From: Selaginella moellendorffii
Taxonomy: Eukaryota; Streptophyta; Lycopodiopsida; Selaginellales; Selaginellaceae
DNA: 64,000 nt
Assembly (NCBI RefSeq): GCF_000143415.4
Contig: NW_003314308.1
Coordinates: 1,220,654 to 1,284,653, forward strand
Direction of reading: 5' to 3'
Part shown: one piece after another, positions 42,648-54,496 of the stretch
Layout of the letters: the number at the start of each line of letters is the position of its first letter
Numbering within the stretch: the first letter of the stretch is position 1
Notes under the pieces: generated by a model
The model's database searches: none
What the model was told of the DNA's origin: nothing
What the model saw: only the letters and a program-made list of their open reading frames with translations
Program-made: the position numbers and the translations under genes

Positions 42648-43979
42648 GGATTGAAAAATGCATATTAGGGAAGGTTATTCCCCATATCTGCAAGCATTTT
42701 AAAGATGCAAAAGAGTGGATGTAAGATGACCACTCATGGATGGATGGCTTAGTCTTTGAGAGACGGGACTATGATGTAGGTGGTTTTGGATCATCAGTGT
42801 GACAAATGTAAATGGGCATGGCCTTAGCGTAATGGGCTGATATGTCAATGGTACCTTTAGGTGTCGGTCATGGGATCGGACATGTGGAGCACTTGGACCA
42901 AGTGCAAAGGTTGAGTGGCATGGATGTCATTTTTGGGACTAGCAAGCCCTAAATCCGAAATAGAACTTATGAAGATTGTAAATGAGATTCCTCCAGGTGG
43001 TCAGAGGTGTGGTTAAATGATTAAAGTAAAATAGAAAATTTAGTCGTTTACACCCATGTGGTGGGTGATAATATAACCACTGAGGAGTCCAAGACTAAAG
43101 TGAATATAGACGGATAAGTGGGGTAACTTGGTGAAGTGTTCAAAAGCGGCTTTAGCTCCTCTGGAAAATTGAATGGTTAATGCTCCCAATCTAAGTATGG
43201 GTGGCATTACTTACTTTGATATTTAGTGTAGCTTATCAGAACCTTGCTCTAGCCACATGGTTAGAGCACTTAAGGGTGGAAGGTAAGGAGAGTACCCACA
43301 ATACTTGTATAGGGCCTTGATGTTTTGAAATATCATCCTAATGTCTTAGACTGTGGAAAAGAAAAGGAATAATCCTCTTATGTAGTGATTAAGGATATGG
43401 TCACATGGTAAGGAAGTCCTAGATGTCAATGGGACTTAGTGGTCAAGCCTTCAAGCCTTGACCTAGTAGTTGTGTTGGTGAGCATGGTTATGGATGGAGG
43501 GGGACTTCATAGGAACTAAAGAAGGGACATTAAGGAAGGGTGTTTTTTATGTCTCCAGACATCCTAAGGATGTTAAAGTGTGGTCTTAAGATGACCACTC
43601 ATGGATAAATGGCCTAATTTAGGAGAGATAAAAGTATAGTATAGCTTTAGTGTAATGGGCTAAGATGTCAATAGTACCTTTGGGGTGTTAGTCATGGGAT
43701 TGGACACATGGAGAACTTAGACCAAGTGTAAAGGCTAAATGGCATAAATGCCATTCTTAGGGCAATTTAATAACTTAACCACACCTTTGACTATTTGGAG
43801 GAATTTCACTCACAATTTCCATAAATCTTATTCCTAACTTGGGGACATGCTAATGTTAAAAAGTTTTTAAAATTCATTAATAATAGCTGTAATACTTGTT
43901 CAACAAAAGTGGAGCAATATTCAAATTGATATCTTTGACTACACAATCAAAATGGTACTTTCATAATAACAAGAAAACC

Positions 43980-45610
43980 ACAAAAATCTACTAATCTACT
44001 ATACCAGTCAAAGATTCAATTTAGTTTAGATGAATTACACCACCATCAAAAATGAAGTTCTCAAAATGGTCTATGCATTTTAGATATTTTGACATTACCT
44101 CTTTGGCAATAAAGTGAAGATTATGGTCGATCATAAAACACTTTTACACTTTTTCATAAAACCATCCTCATCTATAAAATTGCTCGATGGTTTTTACTTC
44201 TTAAAAAATATAACTTCCAGATCATTCATAAACCCAGCAAACAACATAAACAAACACATTAGCCGTATTACGACATATGAACAACTAAAGTATAACATGA
44301 ATGACTTCTTAAATTTAAACATCTTGTGAGTCTATACTTCACCAATTTGAATACATGACATCTACCACTAGACAACAACAAGATTTCATACCAATATATT
44401 ACTTCAGACCAACACAAACAATTTGTTTTGAGGATAAAATTATATTCAACCGTGGGAGGAAGACTATATAAAAAAAGATTAAACAATGTATTATAAAGAT
44501 GTGTACAACTTGAAAAACTCAAGATTTACTTGATGAAATTCGCTATGGACAAATACAAAGGCACTTTGCAAAAAAAATCACAGCTCGAAAGATTTTACAA
44601 GATAATCTTTGGTGGCCAGACACTCTAAAATGATTTAACAAAATTTTGTCAAAAATTCAACATTTATCAAAGAACCAAATATATGAGAAAAAAAAAAGAA
44701 TCAAGAACTTTATTCTAGAACTCCTCTTGAATAATTTCAACGATGGGGACTCAACTTTGTAGGACTATTTACAATAAGTTCCAAGCAAAAAAAATACATC
44801 CCTATAGCTACTAACTATATGACGAAGTGGGTCAAAGTTAAACTAATGAAGGCTATAACAACGAAAAGCACAGCAAAGTTCATTTATGAAAACATTATTC
44901 ACAAAATATGGTTTACCTTGAAAACTTATTATTAATCGAGGAACACTCTTCATAAAAAAAACTATCAATATTCTAACTCAAGAGTTCATAATCAAGCACA
45001 GAGCACCAACACCATACTATCCTCAAAGAAATGGTTAAGCCAAATCTACAAACAAGACCCTTAAAAATATACTCAAAAAGATCAAAAGATGAATCTAAAA
45101 GATTGGGACAATTGCATCTATAATGCCTTATAGGATTATTGAATTACTTACAAGGTTTCAATAAATTTGACACCATTCAAGCTCACCTACGGCTTAGAAG
45201 CATTTGAGTACATTGTTTTTCATTGCGAATAACAATACATTATGAGATCAACCAAGAAGAGTCAATCAGAAAAAGATTAGCAATGCTAAAAAAATTTGAT
45301 AAAGAATGACTACAAACAATTTGGACTCATTAAGCTATTTAAACTAGAAGAAAAACTAACCATAATAGAAAAAGACAACTCAAGAAAAGTGAAGAATTCA
45401 AAGTTGGATATCAAATTCTATCGTTTAAAGTAAATAAAAAGAAAATTGGCTCAAAAATAAAATCAAGATAAAAAATACCATTCTTTGTCTAACAATTTAA
45501 AGCTCTAGTAATGGTAGCAATTATAACATTTGACGACGAATATCTCCAAACTATCAACTTCAACAAGCTCAAAAAATATCAATCGATTGACACCAATTTT
45601 ATCAGCAATG
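43980..45610 (+). pseudogene. Ty3/Gypsy retrotransposon fossil (RT/RNase H to integrase)
   Basis: Broken plus-strand frames carry, in order: NYTTIKNEVLKMVYAF, HYLFGNKVKIMVDHKTLLHF (RNase H region), FAKKITARKILQDNLWWPDT (integrase zinc-binding region), IPIATNYMTKWVKVKL-like core, LTPFKLTYGLEAFEYIVFH and finally FDDEYLQTINFNKLKKY (end of integrase). The order and phrases match plant Ty3/Gypsy polyproteins. Many stops and frameshifts show it is long dead. No LTRs were found. Confidence 0.72.
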
Positions 45611-48600
45611 ATGTAGAAAGAAGTGAAGATTACAACTTTGAAACTCAAAAATTCAATATAGAAGAAAATCACAAACATAACACTCAACAATTCAAGGATT
45701 TACAACACAAAATTCAAGACTTCAACAAAAAAAAAATCAATTCAAGAAAATCAAATTCAAGAAATTAAACTCAAGAACCAACTTAAGAAATCAACTCAAA
45801 GAAGAACTTCAAATATCAATTACAAGAAGGCAACTCTAAAAAAATTCTCGAAATCAAGCTCAAAAACTTAATTCAAAGAAAATTTTCAAACTCGAAGTTC
45901 AAGGAATCAAGAAAAGACTAAAATCAACAATCATCACAATTCACTAAAATTCAATAATAAATATGCATAAGATCAAGAGAAAACAAGTTTCAACAAGAAA
46001 ATAACAAGAAAGAGAAAATTTAAGCTAGAAAATCAAACTTAAACCACTTAACAATTAGTCAAATTTGGAGAAATGTTGAAATTCCTGAACTTCATAGCAT
46101 GCAGCCAAGTTTGGAGGACATCCTAAACCCTAAACAAGTGATGGATTAATCTCCTGTAGACACACTCCCTAAAGTGATCACTTGCTAGAGACACTCCTTG
46201 AACTTTGGTTCATTCTTGGTCAAGACTAAACTCACCTCACAAACCTAACCGCCTCTTGTATTGCACTTGTATTGCCAACAATATTGTGTGCCAAGATCAA
46301 GAAAATGAAATAGGAAAGTGGGGCATATAAGCATGCAGCATTGCTAAGGAGTTCATCTTCAATCCCAAGGCACTCAACATGATCAAGGTGAGTCTCCTTT
46401 GTAATCCTATTTGGAATAAGATTGAAAAGCTTAACACATGGCTACACGAAGTCAAACTTTACGAGTTCTCAAAGATCATGGAGAAGTTATACAACATCAA
46501 TATCACCAAGAAGCTTCTCTTAGCATATAAGGAAGAATTCATGCACACCAACGACTACAAGTTTGTCTTGAGTGCCAAGTATTTTGCATAGACATTCAAA
46601 CTTCCCACTAGTGGAGAGCCAGTGACATTGATTCCATACATGAAGGGGATTCCACTAAAATGTATCAAGGTACATGAAAACTACAACAACAGAAATTTTG
46701 TGCAAATGAACAATGTGATCAATGAAGCTAAGTTACAACTCAAGTTTTTGATCTCCATATTAGAGATGTGCAAGTCCATGACTTCCGCTAGCAAAGCAAT
46801 TGCAATTCTCTACAATGACTTATAGCAAAAGACACAAGTTGACATTGCCAGTTATCTCCATGACAAGATCATCAAGGAATTTAGCAACAAAAGACTAGGC
46901 AAAGCCATGAAGATAGAGACATTACGAACACGAAGAAAAAGAGAATGTGCTTCAAAAATATGAGAAGATTTGATCCTCTTCGGACTAGCAAAGAGACAAA
47001 AAGCATCAATTAAGACAACACCACCCATTCATAAGGCCAAGGTAACATCTACACAATAGTAAGAAATTTGTCAAGAGAACGACCAACAACAAAGATCATG
47101 AAGCTTAAGGTGAGGAAATTCAAAAGAACACTGAAGAATAAGATCCTGAATACATAACTACCTTGTTGGATGATGCCAAGAATGAGATAAGTGCCAAGAA
47201 GGAGGTTCCAAACCTATAGTCATCACAACTAAAGGAGGGTAATATGAACATGACCTAGCAGGAGCAGCCTCTAGCATCTCCACCACATGCGGCAACACTA
47301 ACAAATCTAGCTCTTGACACCAATACCAATAGCATCCCACATCACCATGTACATCACAGTCAAGAGTGTCCCAAGCAAGAGTGATGTCGTGAGCCCAAGC
47401 TTCCACACTAGATCTTAAGCTCGGCATTTCTCCAGTTTATGGACAAAATGCAATATCTCCAGCTGTTATAAATATGACTGTGGATATAAAAAAATTACTT
47501 ATCGACAAATCCTTTTGAATATTTTTTTTCTATTTTTATCCCTATTTATCCCCCAAAGTTTTAAGGATTTACGGTGATAGTATATCTAAATCTCATCCCA
47601 TGATCACATGCGTTACATTGTGTATGATCTTTGATAAATATGCACTTATTCAATTATTATATTAATAATATTCTCGTCTATAGAGTTGTGAGATGAAAGG
47701 AGAAGACACTCTAGCTCAAGTTCATTTTTAGACACTATTGAACAAAATATGCCAAATTAGAATATGATTTTCAACACCACCAATGTTTTATAGTTTCATA
47801 AGTGACAAAGTGTAAAAGAATTTACAAACTATTAAAACCATCTATAATGGTGGTTTAGATAAAGTTTTAATCGGGTGAGAGAGGAATTGCTTATTCCATT
47901 GGGAGTAAAGTATACATGAACACATAGAAAAATGCATTTGAGTGGAATGCCTTGATGAGCACAAGCATTTATGTTGGAGATTAAAAGCTAAAAACACTTT
48001 AAAAGATGTAGAATAGATTTGGTTGGCATGGTGGTTTACTCATTTTCCACATTGGGGGACTCTAATTATTTCTCAAGTGAGCAAATATTAGCATTGATCC
48101 TTTTTATTAATTCTCTTTTTATTATAGATGAGTTCTAAAATAGTTATTACCCAAATTCCAACAATAAATTTTACCAAAAGTTACTATGTGATATGGCTAA
48201 CAAAAATAAGTGGCTTGAAAAATAAACCTCTATCTAAAGCTTGTTGAAATGACTTAATCATTTTTATCTTATAATAGGCCTTTATGCATACTTATATAAA
48301 AGGCCAAGTTATAGGAAATGGACTAAATGTTGAGGATTTAGTGGCACGCTTATCTATTATAACATCAACATGATATTTTAGTTCATAGAATTGATAAAAT
48401 CAACTTTAGATGATTTTGGAATTCAATTCGCAACAAAACCAAATAACCTTGAAATTATCATAAGTGACAAACAAATGAGCTGATATAACTAATAGTTTCG
48501 CACTATAGTATGAGTATATTACTAGAGAACGAGAAGGACAAATAATTTCAGGCAACTAAGATCTCATATGCTTCCAAGTCAAAGAATAAAAAATTCAGAA

Positions 48601-48915
48601 GATTGAGTGAGATATATGACAATCTAAAATAAAATCTACAATCAAGTGTCTTGCTTGGATTGGAGGAAAAATATGTGGTAAGCAGATTACTTTAGGAATT
48701 TTATGCAACAATAATAATATGGTGATCTTCCACAACACAATAATCAGTTTATATGGTTCTGTCCAACATAAAGTTTGCACACATAGTTTGTTACAACATA
48801 GATTATCCAATAACTAGAACATGTACTATGTACTTATCTAATTGAAAAAAGGGTGAATTTGACAAATTTGGAGCTTTAAGCTTTGGTTAAAGCAAGCTTT
48901 AAATTTGAAGAGAAC
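45611..48915. other. AT-rich region without a recognised gene
   Basis: Short A-rich frames only. Frames at 46379-46591 and 46622-46825 read like one broken protein (KLNTWLHEVKLYEFSKIMEK, then PYMKGIPLKCIKVHENYNNR) of unknown family, probably from a repeat. A partial solo TRIM LTR lies inside at 47530-47617. Confidence 0.5.
47530..47617 (-). mobile_element. Partial solo TRIM LTR
   Basis: The reverse complement reads TGTAACGCATGTGATCATGG and continues through the LTR to GGGATAAAAATAG, covering about the first 88 bp of the 162-bp LTR of the elements at 38017, 40595 and 48916. Confidence 0.8.
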
Positions 48916-49548
48916 TGTAGCATATGTGATCATGAGATGAAATTTAGATATACTGTCACCATGAATTCTTAAAACCTTGGAGGATAAATAGGGATAAAAG
49001 AGCCACTAAGGGCTTTCTCATCAAACAATTACCCCTTTTCCAATTGGTTTAAGGGGAGAAAGATAAAGTGTATTATAGTTGGTATCGGAGTAAATGGCAT
49101 GGATTCGATTCCCATTGATTAGTGGCTATTTAAAAAATATAATATACCTTTGAGCAAGGTATAATTCTACCCCTAAATTTAAAATTGTATATATTGGGTA
49201 TCCATGCGTATGTCCTTCCTGTTGTGTGGAGTATCCATGGACAAAGGTATCCACCATGGGACTGCGGTACGGGTGAATAACTAGTTGCCTCACATGGAAT
49301 AATTGGTCTATACAATGGAGATGTTGATTCCTTTTGGCTCAGTAAAAGTAATTAATTAATAATGAATGAGGACATTGACATCTCTGAAGGGGGGGTGAGT
49401 GTAGCGCATGTGATTATGAGATGAGATTTGAATATACTGTCACCGTGGATCCTTGAAACCTTGGAGGATAAATAGGGATAAAATAGTCATTAAGGGCAAT
49501 TGCCCTTTTTCCAGTTGGCTTAAGCAAAGAGAAATAAAGTGCGCTATA
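48916..49548 (+). mobile_element. TRIM element 4 (nearly complete, 633 bp)
   Basis: 5' LTR 48916-49077 (162 bp, TGTAGCATATG...TATTATA), then TGGTATCGGAGT as primer site, an internal region matching element 1, a GAAGGGGGGGTGAG tract, and a 3' LTR 49400-49548 that lacks about 13 bp around CTCTCATCAAG. Flanks AGAAC and GTACA do not match, so the target duplication is lost or the edges have been altered. Confidence 0.88.
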
Positions 49549-50395
49549 GTACACTTTATTGCCACAACCACAAGTTTAACCTTAACACTATTTTTAAGAA
49601 GTTCTGAAAACAAGAAATAACAAACATGTAAAGATTATAAATATTTAGTCAAAGGAAGCAAAAATAACATACTCAAAAGCATTACAGTTGAAGGTGGAAG
49701 TTATCATGGGTATATAGTTCTCAATTATGAAATTGATATTGTAAATGGAAAATTTACAACATCATAATGAATCAATTCCTAAGTTGCACTTGTGCATTCT
49801 TTCAATAGTAAACTTCTAATAAATCTTCCATCCTTTGTAAATATATATATTTTGTATATTGTATGTTTCTCTGGGATGGATCTAAATGTTAAATTTTGGA
49901 TTCATCACTCTGCAATGTTTAAACATGGGGTGTTTATGACATTGAGAAAGAATTCAATATTGATATTGTATTTGAATTTTATATAATATAAATAAATTTT
50001 TATTTATAAATTACATCTAAAACAATATAGAGAATTTCTTATAATAGGGATTTTATAGTAATAATGAAAAATTCAATACAAATATACATTATAAATTAGA
50101 GGATGCTAACTTAAATAATTAGTATAATACTAATTATTAAATATTAAAATAATATTTTCTTCTGTAAACTAGTTGATAAAGCATAACATCTATTAAATAG
50201 CAACTATTGCCACTATGGTAGTTTACACAGATCTAAATATTTAAAATTATTAATTTGGTTTAAAATACCTATTTAATAAGAATATTGCTGTTAAAACCTA
50301 AAAGGAATATTCTTTGTTGTGCTAATATTCTTAAAATGTTTTTGTCAACTCCGGAATGTCTGTTTGGACCAGGACGAGCAGTTGATTCGCCGAAT
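49549..50395. other. AT-rich intergenic stretch
   Basis: No frame, RNA gene or repeat is recognised before similarity to the monooxygenase 1 promoter begins at about 50362 (TTTGGACCA). In place of the TTTAAATATA box of copy 1 stands TTCTATATGG at about 50401-50410. Confidence 0.5.
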
Positions 50396-50512
50396 CTATT
50401 TTCTATATGGCTCCTCACACTCAACGACGCGATAAAAGTCTTCTGGGGGTGTTCCAGACAGTGGAGCGCTGTTACAAGGTATATCTTGAGCGCTTAGAGA
50501 TCTCTAGCTGCC

Positions 50513-52348
50513 ATGGCCACCGTGAATGGATCGCCCAAGATCGATCCAGACGCCCTCGTCGATGCCTGGCTCGCGCGATTGGATTCCTCTCTCGCCTCCG
50601 GCGATGCATCGGCCGCTGCCAATCTCTTCGAGGAATCCACTTCGTTCTGGCGGGATCTCATCGCGTTCACCTGGAACATCGTCACGGTCGAGGGCCGGTC
50701 ACAGATCCACGCCATGCTCCAATCCACGCTCGAATCAGTCGCGCCCAAGGGTTGGGTCCGCAACGGTACCGCCAGCTACAGCGCGGACTCGGGCGTCATT
50801 GAGGCCTGGATCAAGTTCGAGACGCGCGACGCGGTATGTACGGGGCATTTGCGCCTGATGGCCACTACTTCCCTCTGTCGTACGCTACTCACCGCCATGG
50901 AGGGGCTCAGGGATTTCCCAGAGAATAAGGGCCGTACGCGGCCCAACGGTGTGACGCACGGCGTCATACGGCACCGCGCGTCATGGCTGGACGGGCGCAA
51001 GGAAGAGGAGCGGACGCTGGGCAGTACCGTGCAGCCCTATTGCGTCATTGTCGGGGGTGGGCAGGCGGGTATCGGGCTTGCCGCGCGGCTCCGGCAGCTC
51101 GGCGTGCCGTGCATTGTTGTAGAGAAGAACCCGCGGCCGGGCGATTCGTGGAGGAACCGCTACAAATCGCTGTGCCTCCACGATCCGGTGTGGTATGATC
51201 ATCTCCCCTATTTGCCATTCCCGGAGAATTGGCCGATCTTCGCGCCCAAGGACAAGATGGGAGATTGGCTCGAGGCGTACACCAAGATCATGGAGATTAA
51301 CTACTGGACCTCCAGCGAGTGCCTGGGAGCCCGATTGGATCCACAGTCCGGAGAGTGGGAGGTGAAGATCCTGCGAGATGGGAGCAAGGAGGTGACCTTG
51401 CGACCCAAGCAGCTCATCCTGGCGACCGGGATGTCAGGATTTCCCAATGTGCCACGGATTCCCGGGCAGGAGGAATTCGTGGGCGGTCTCCATCACTCGA
51501 GCAAGCATCCGGGAGGCGAAGCTTACAAGGGGAAGAGAGCGGTGATCCTGGGATCCAACAATTCGGCCCACGACATCGCCGCCGATCTCTGGGAGAATGG
51601 CGCCGCGGAGGTGACGATGATCCAGCGATCCTCCAGTCACGTTGTTCGATCGGAGTCGCTTTTCCGCTTCCTGACGCAGGAGATCTACTCGGAATCGGCG
51701 GTAGAGTCGGGGATCACGACTGACAAGGCGGACATGATCTTCGCGAGCTTGCCATACAAGATCATGGGCGATGCCCAGCGATGCAATTCCGATGCGATCC
51801 GAGCCCACGACAAGGATTTCTACGCCGCGCTCACCAATACTGGATTCATGCTCGACTTTGGCGACGACGACTCGGGGCTCTTCATGAAGTACCTCCGCCG
51901 TGGATCCGGCTACTACATCGACGTGGGCGCATCCCAGCTGTTGATCGACGGCGAGATCAAGCTACGCAGTGGCGTCACCATCGCGTCGCTCAAGCCGAGC
52001 TCGGTGGTGCTGAGCGACGGTACGGAGATCGCGGCCGATGTGGTGGTTTTAGCCACGGGGTACGGATCTATGAACCAATGGGCCGCGAAGCTAATCTCCC
52101 AGGAGGTGGCGGATCGCGTGGGCAAGTGTTGGGGGCTGGGATCGAACACGCGCAAGGATCCCGGGCCGTGGGAGGGGGAGCTCCGGAATATGTGGAAGCC
52201 CACCGCGCAGGAAGGGCTGTGGTTCCATGGTGGGAATCTCCACCAGGCTCGTCACTACTCGCTCTATCTGGCGCTACAGCTCAAGGCGAGGATGGAGGGA
52301 ATCGCGACGCCGGTGTATGGCATGCCCAAGGTCCACCACCTCAGCTAG
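50513..52348 (+). CDS. Flavin-dependent monooxygenase with N-terminal NTF2-like domain, copy 2 (611 aa)
   Basis: Same length and architecture as the gene at 30649: NTF2-like N-terminus, FAD motif GGGQAGIG, ATG motif, HHSSKHPGG, NADPH motif LGSNNSAHDIA and C-terminal VVVLATGYGS. About 32 of 611 residues differ (roughly 95% identity). Fourteen of these cluster between residues 373 and 426 (for example LLQFVMKNTY against LFRFLTQEIY, and VNRPTY against AQRCNS). The frame is intact with no intron, so both copies appear functional. Similarity covers about 115 bp of promoter and 90 bp of 3' flank only. The cluster lies just after the NADPH motif, where FMOs often shape substrate access, hinting at specialisation (inference). 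Confidence 0.93.
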   Translation: MATVNGSPKIDPDALVDAWLARLDSSLASGDASAAANLFEESTSFWRDLIAFTWNIVTVEGRSQIHAMLQSTLESVAPKGWVRNGTASYSADSGVIEAWIKFETRDAVCTGHLRLMATTSLCRTLLTAMEGLRDFPENKGRTRPNGVTHGVIRHRASWLDGRKEEERTLGSTVQPYCVIVGGGQAGIGLAARLRQLGVPCIVVEKNPRPGDSWRNRYKSLCLHDPVWYDHLPYLPFPENWPIFAPKDKMGDWLEAYTKIMEINYWTSSECLGARLDPQSGEWEVKILRDGSKEVTLRPKQLILATGMSGFPNVPRIPGQEEFVGGLHHSSKHPGGEAYKGKRAVILGSNNSAHDIAADLWENGAAEVTMIQRSSSHVVRSESLFRFLTQEIYSESAVESGITTDKADMIFASLPYKIMGDAQRCNSDAIRAHDKDFYAALTNTGFMLDFGDDDSGLFMKYLRRGSGYYIDVGASQLLIDGEIKLRSGVTIASLKPSSVVLSDGTEIAADVVVLATGYGSMNQWAAKLISQEVADRVGKCWGLGSNTRKDPGPWEGELRNMWKPTAQEGLWFHGGNLHQARHYSLYLALQLKARMEGIATPVYGMPKVHHLS

Positions 52349-54496
52349 ACAGTGTCAACTCAAGCAATGGTCAAAGGTCAATGGTCAATTGCTAGTCAAA
52401 CAGTCAATAACATTTAAAATTTGGAGAAAAAAAAACGAAGATAACCGTTGGGAATTAGGTTTAGGGCTCTTGCTGCGATGGATGCTGTTTGATTTCATCC
52501 TTATCCTCCTGACAAAGAGATTTCGAAGGCTCTCAATCCATAGTACATGATTTTTCGTGTCTCCTTCTTGTAGGCTTTGCAAAGGGGATATTTTACAAGG
52601 CGAGTAGCTTGTACGATTACGATTTTCATCACGAGAGGGCAGCTTTTCTAAAAAAGAAAATTTCTTGTGGAAGTTGTCAGGCTCTGGGCAATCTCTACAT
52701 CCTTGTACCATCAAGAAGAAGATAAAAATAAGGAACACGGTACTGTGAATCTGATCGAGTTCTTTGTTTCCTTGCTTTGGTCCTTTCAACTCAGTCGCCG
52801 ACAATAGTCTGAGGTTCTTATCTCCACCGCGACTCAAGCATGGAGCAAAACTTTGCACGAGAATGAGTTAACTTGCGAATTTTTCTCGGCAATGCAGGCT
52901 AGTCAGCGCGTTGGAAGACAATGCGATTGGAGCTACAGCGGCGTTGGAAGTTCTAGATTGTTTCTCACACTCTCAAGTTTGACCATCACGGTTTCGTCGA
53001 AGCAGCCGAGCCTCGAACGAAGAAACTCCTCGCAAGAAGAAAAAAGAGGATTATATCTTCTCAGTGCATTCGTTTTGGATGGATGGCAGATCTGATTCCT
53101 CGTTTTCTCCTTTTCTCTCACTGTTTGTGCAGGGCATCAGTTTCACTTTGAGTTTGGAGCAACTTCTTTATAACAGTGAGTGCTCCCCCGGCGTTCGTCA
53201 ACACGGCTCGCGATTGTTTAATCCAAACAAGTCATTTTCTAATAGAGGGGAGGGAGGTTGCCACTTCGCTTGCGCCACCACCACCTCGAAGTAGTGGAAG
53301 CGGCAAAATCTCCCAAAGGCATATCTTTTCGCTGGTAGCGGACAAACATCTATCGCATCGCATAGACAAAGTCAAATAAATCCTCGCAGGATCACAAATT
53401 CTGGTGGACAAGCTTTTAAAACACGTTTGTGGATAACAGGAAGGGAGAGCAGCGCAAAAAGTTGGCCAGATTGATTGTTGGATGGAACGGACGGAGAATT
53501 GGAAGACAAGAAAAGCAAAGAAAAAAAAAGAAAAAAAAAGAAAAGCAGAGAGATGGATTCAAGGCAGCACAACGTTAAAAAAGAAAAAATCGCTGAGATT
53601 CCGGCATCTGGGCATCTGGCAAGTTGCATAGCACCCGCCAAAAGCCAAGATGCTCTCCCATTTCAACAACCGCAACTAGACAAAGCTCTCTTTTTATTTC
53701 CTCGTTTTTTCTTTTTTTTTTCTTCTTGGTCTATCTCAAGCAAAGCCAAGCCAAGCCAAGCGCTCGATCGAGGCTCCTCCACAACACCACGACCGATTCG
53801 TTCCAATGGATCGATCCATCCATTCGTCCACGCCAAAACGAAGCGCGAGCTCGCCAGCTTTCAATGCCCCAAAGATGCTGCTGTTGACAAGTCGCGGCCA
53901 CAAAAGAATCGGTGTGTAATCAAAAAAACGATCGCAGCGGCACATTGGTCGCTTTCTCCCAGGAAGCTTCACGGTACGGACGGGGGAGACAACGGGTCCG
54001 TACGCGAGCCAATGAATGCTGCCTTATCCGCACCTCCACGTGTCGCGCTCTAGCCATGTGTGGAATCGAGAACAGGTGGCCACATGCATGCAAAGATGGA
54101 TCAAACTCTAGGGCTGGGGCTTGCTTTTGCCCTAAGCAAGGGTGAAAGTAATGGCAGGCAGGTAAAGGTTAAAAACCTTCTTCACCTTCTAGGCTGGCCA
54201 ATGGGGTGGCAGGATTGGTGCACACCTCTCCAGAGTCCCTATCCAAGGGGACCCAACACAAAGATACCAAACACTTGACATACACTCACCTATCATCTAC
54301 AACAGTGGCGTTTACAGAAAAATCAAAAGAATTTCAAGCGTTATGAGCTATTTTGATAGGAAGTTTTCATCCAATGTGGATAAGCTTTGGCTCGGTTGCT
54401 GCTTAATTGGCTTAATCGGGGATTGGGTAATATAATTATAGTGGCTCACTACTAGGTTGCTGCCACGGAAGACTGGTTCCTCCCTCGATTCATAGC
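52349..54496. other. Gene-poor interval
   Basis: No supported gene in about 2.1 kb. Present are an A/G-rich run (about 53505-53555), a T-rich run (53690-53725), a short AAGCC tandem (AAGCCAAGCCAAGCCAAGC, about 53742-53760) and GC-rich DNA near 53930-54060 with repeated CGGTACGGACGG / GGTCCGTACGCG phrases. Short frames in several directions have no recognisable domain. Confidence 0.5.

Larger units (their letters stand above)
36790..43870. repeat. Large palindromic AT-rich repeat complex
   Basis: Left arm 36790-37740 (for example GTCCATGAGTGGTCATCTTA, TGGTTAAAATGAGGTTCCAA, TCTTGAACACTTCACCAAAT) returns inverted at 41750-43030 and again at 43040-43860. A central hairpin sits at about 39985. 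Between arm and centre on both sides lie purine/pyrimidine-biased tracts of degenerate GAGTCTGAGATG-type repeats. The same arm sequence forms the element nested in the Copia at 16755-19208, so this is a dispersed family. No transposase frame is seen. Three TRIM elements have inserted into it. Confidence 0.75.

Noticed and set aside
38017-49548. Repeated 162-bp blocks considered as a CRISPR-like or satellite array
   Set aside because: Spacing is irregular, and the copies have LTR ends, a primer site, a polypurine tract and target duplications.
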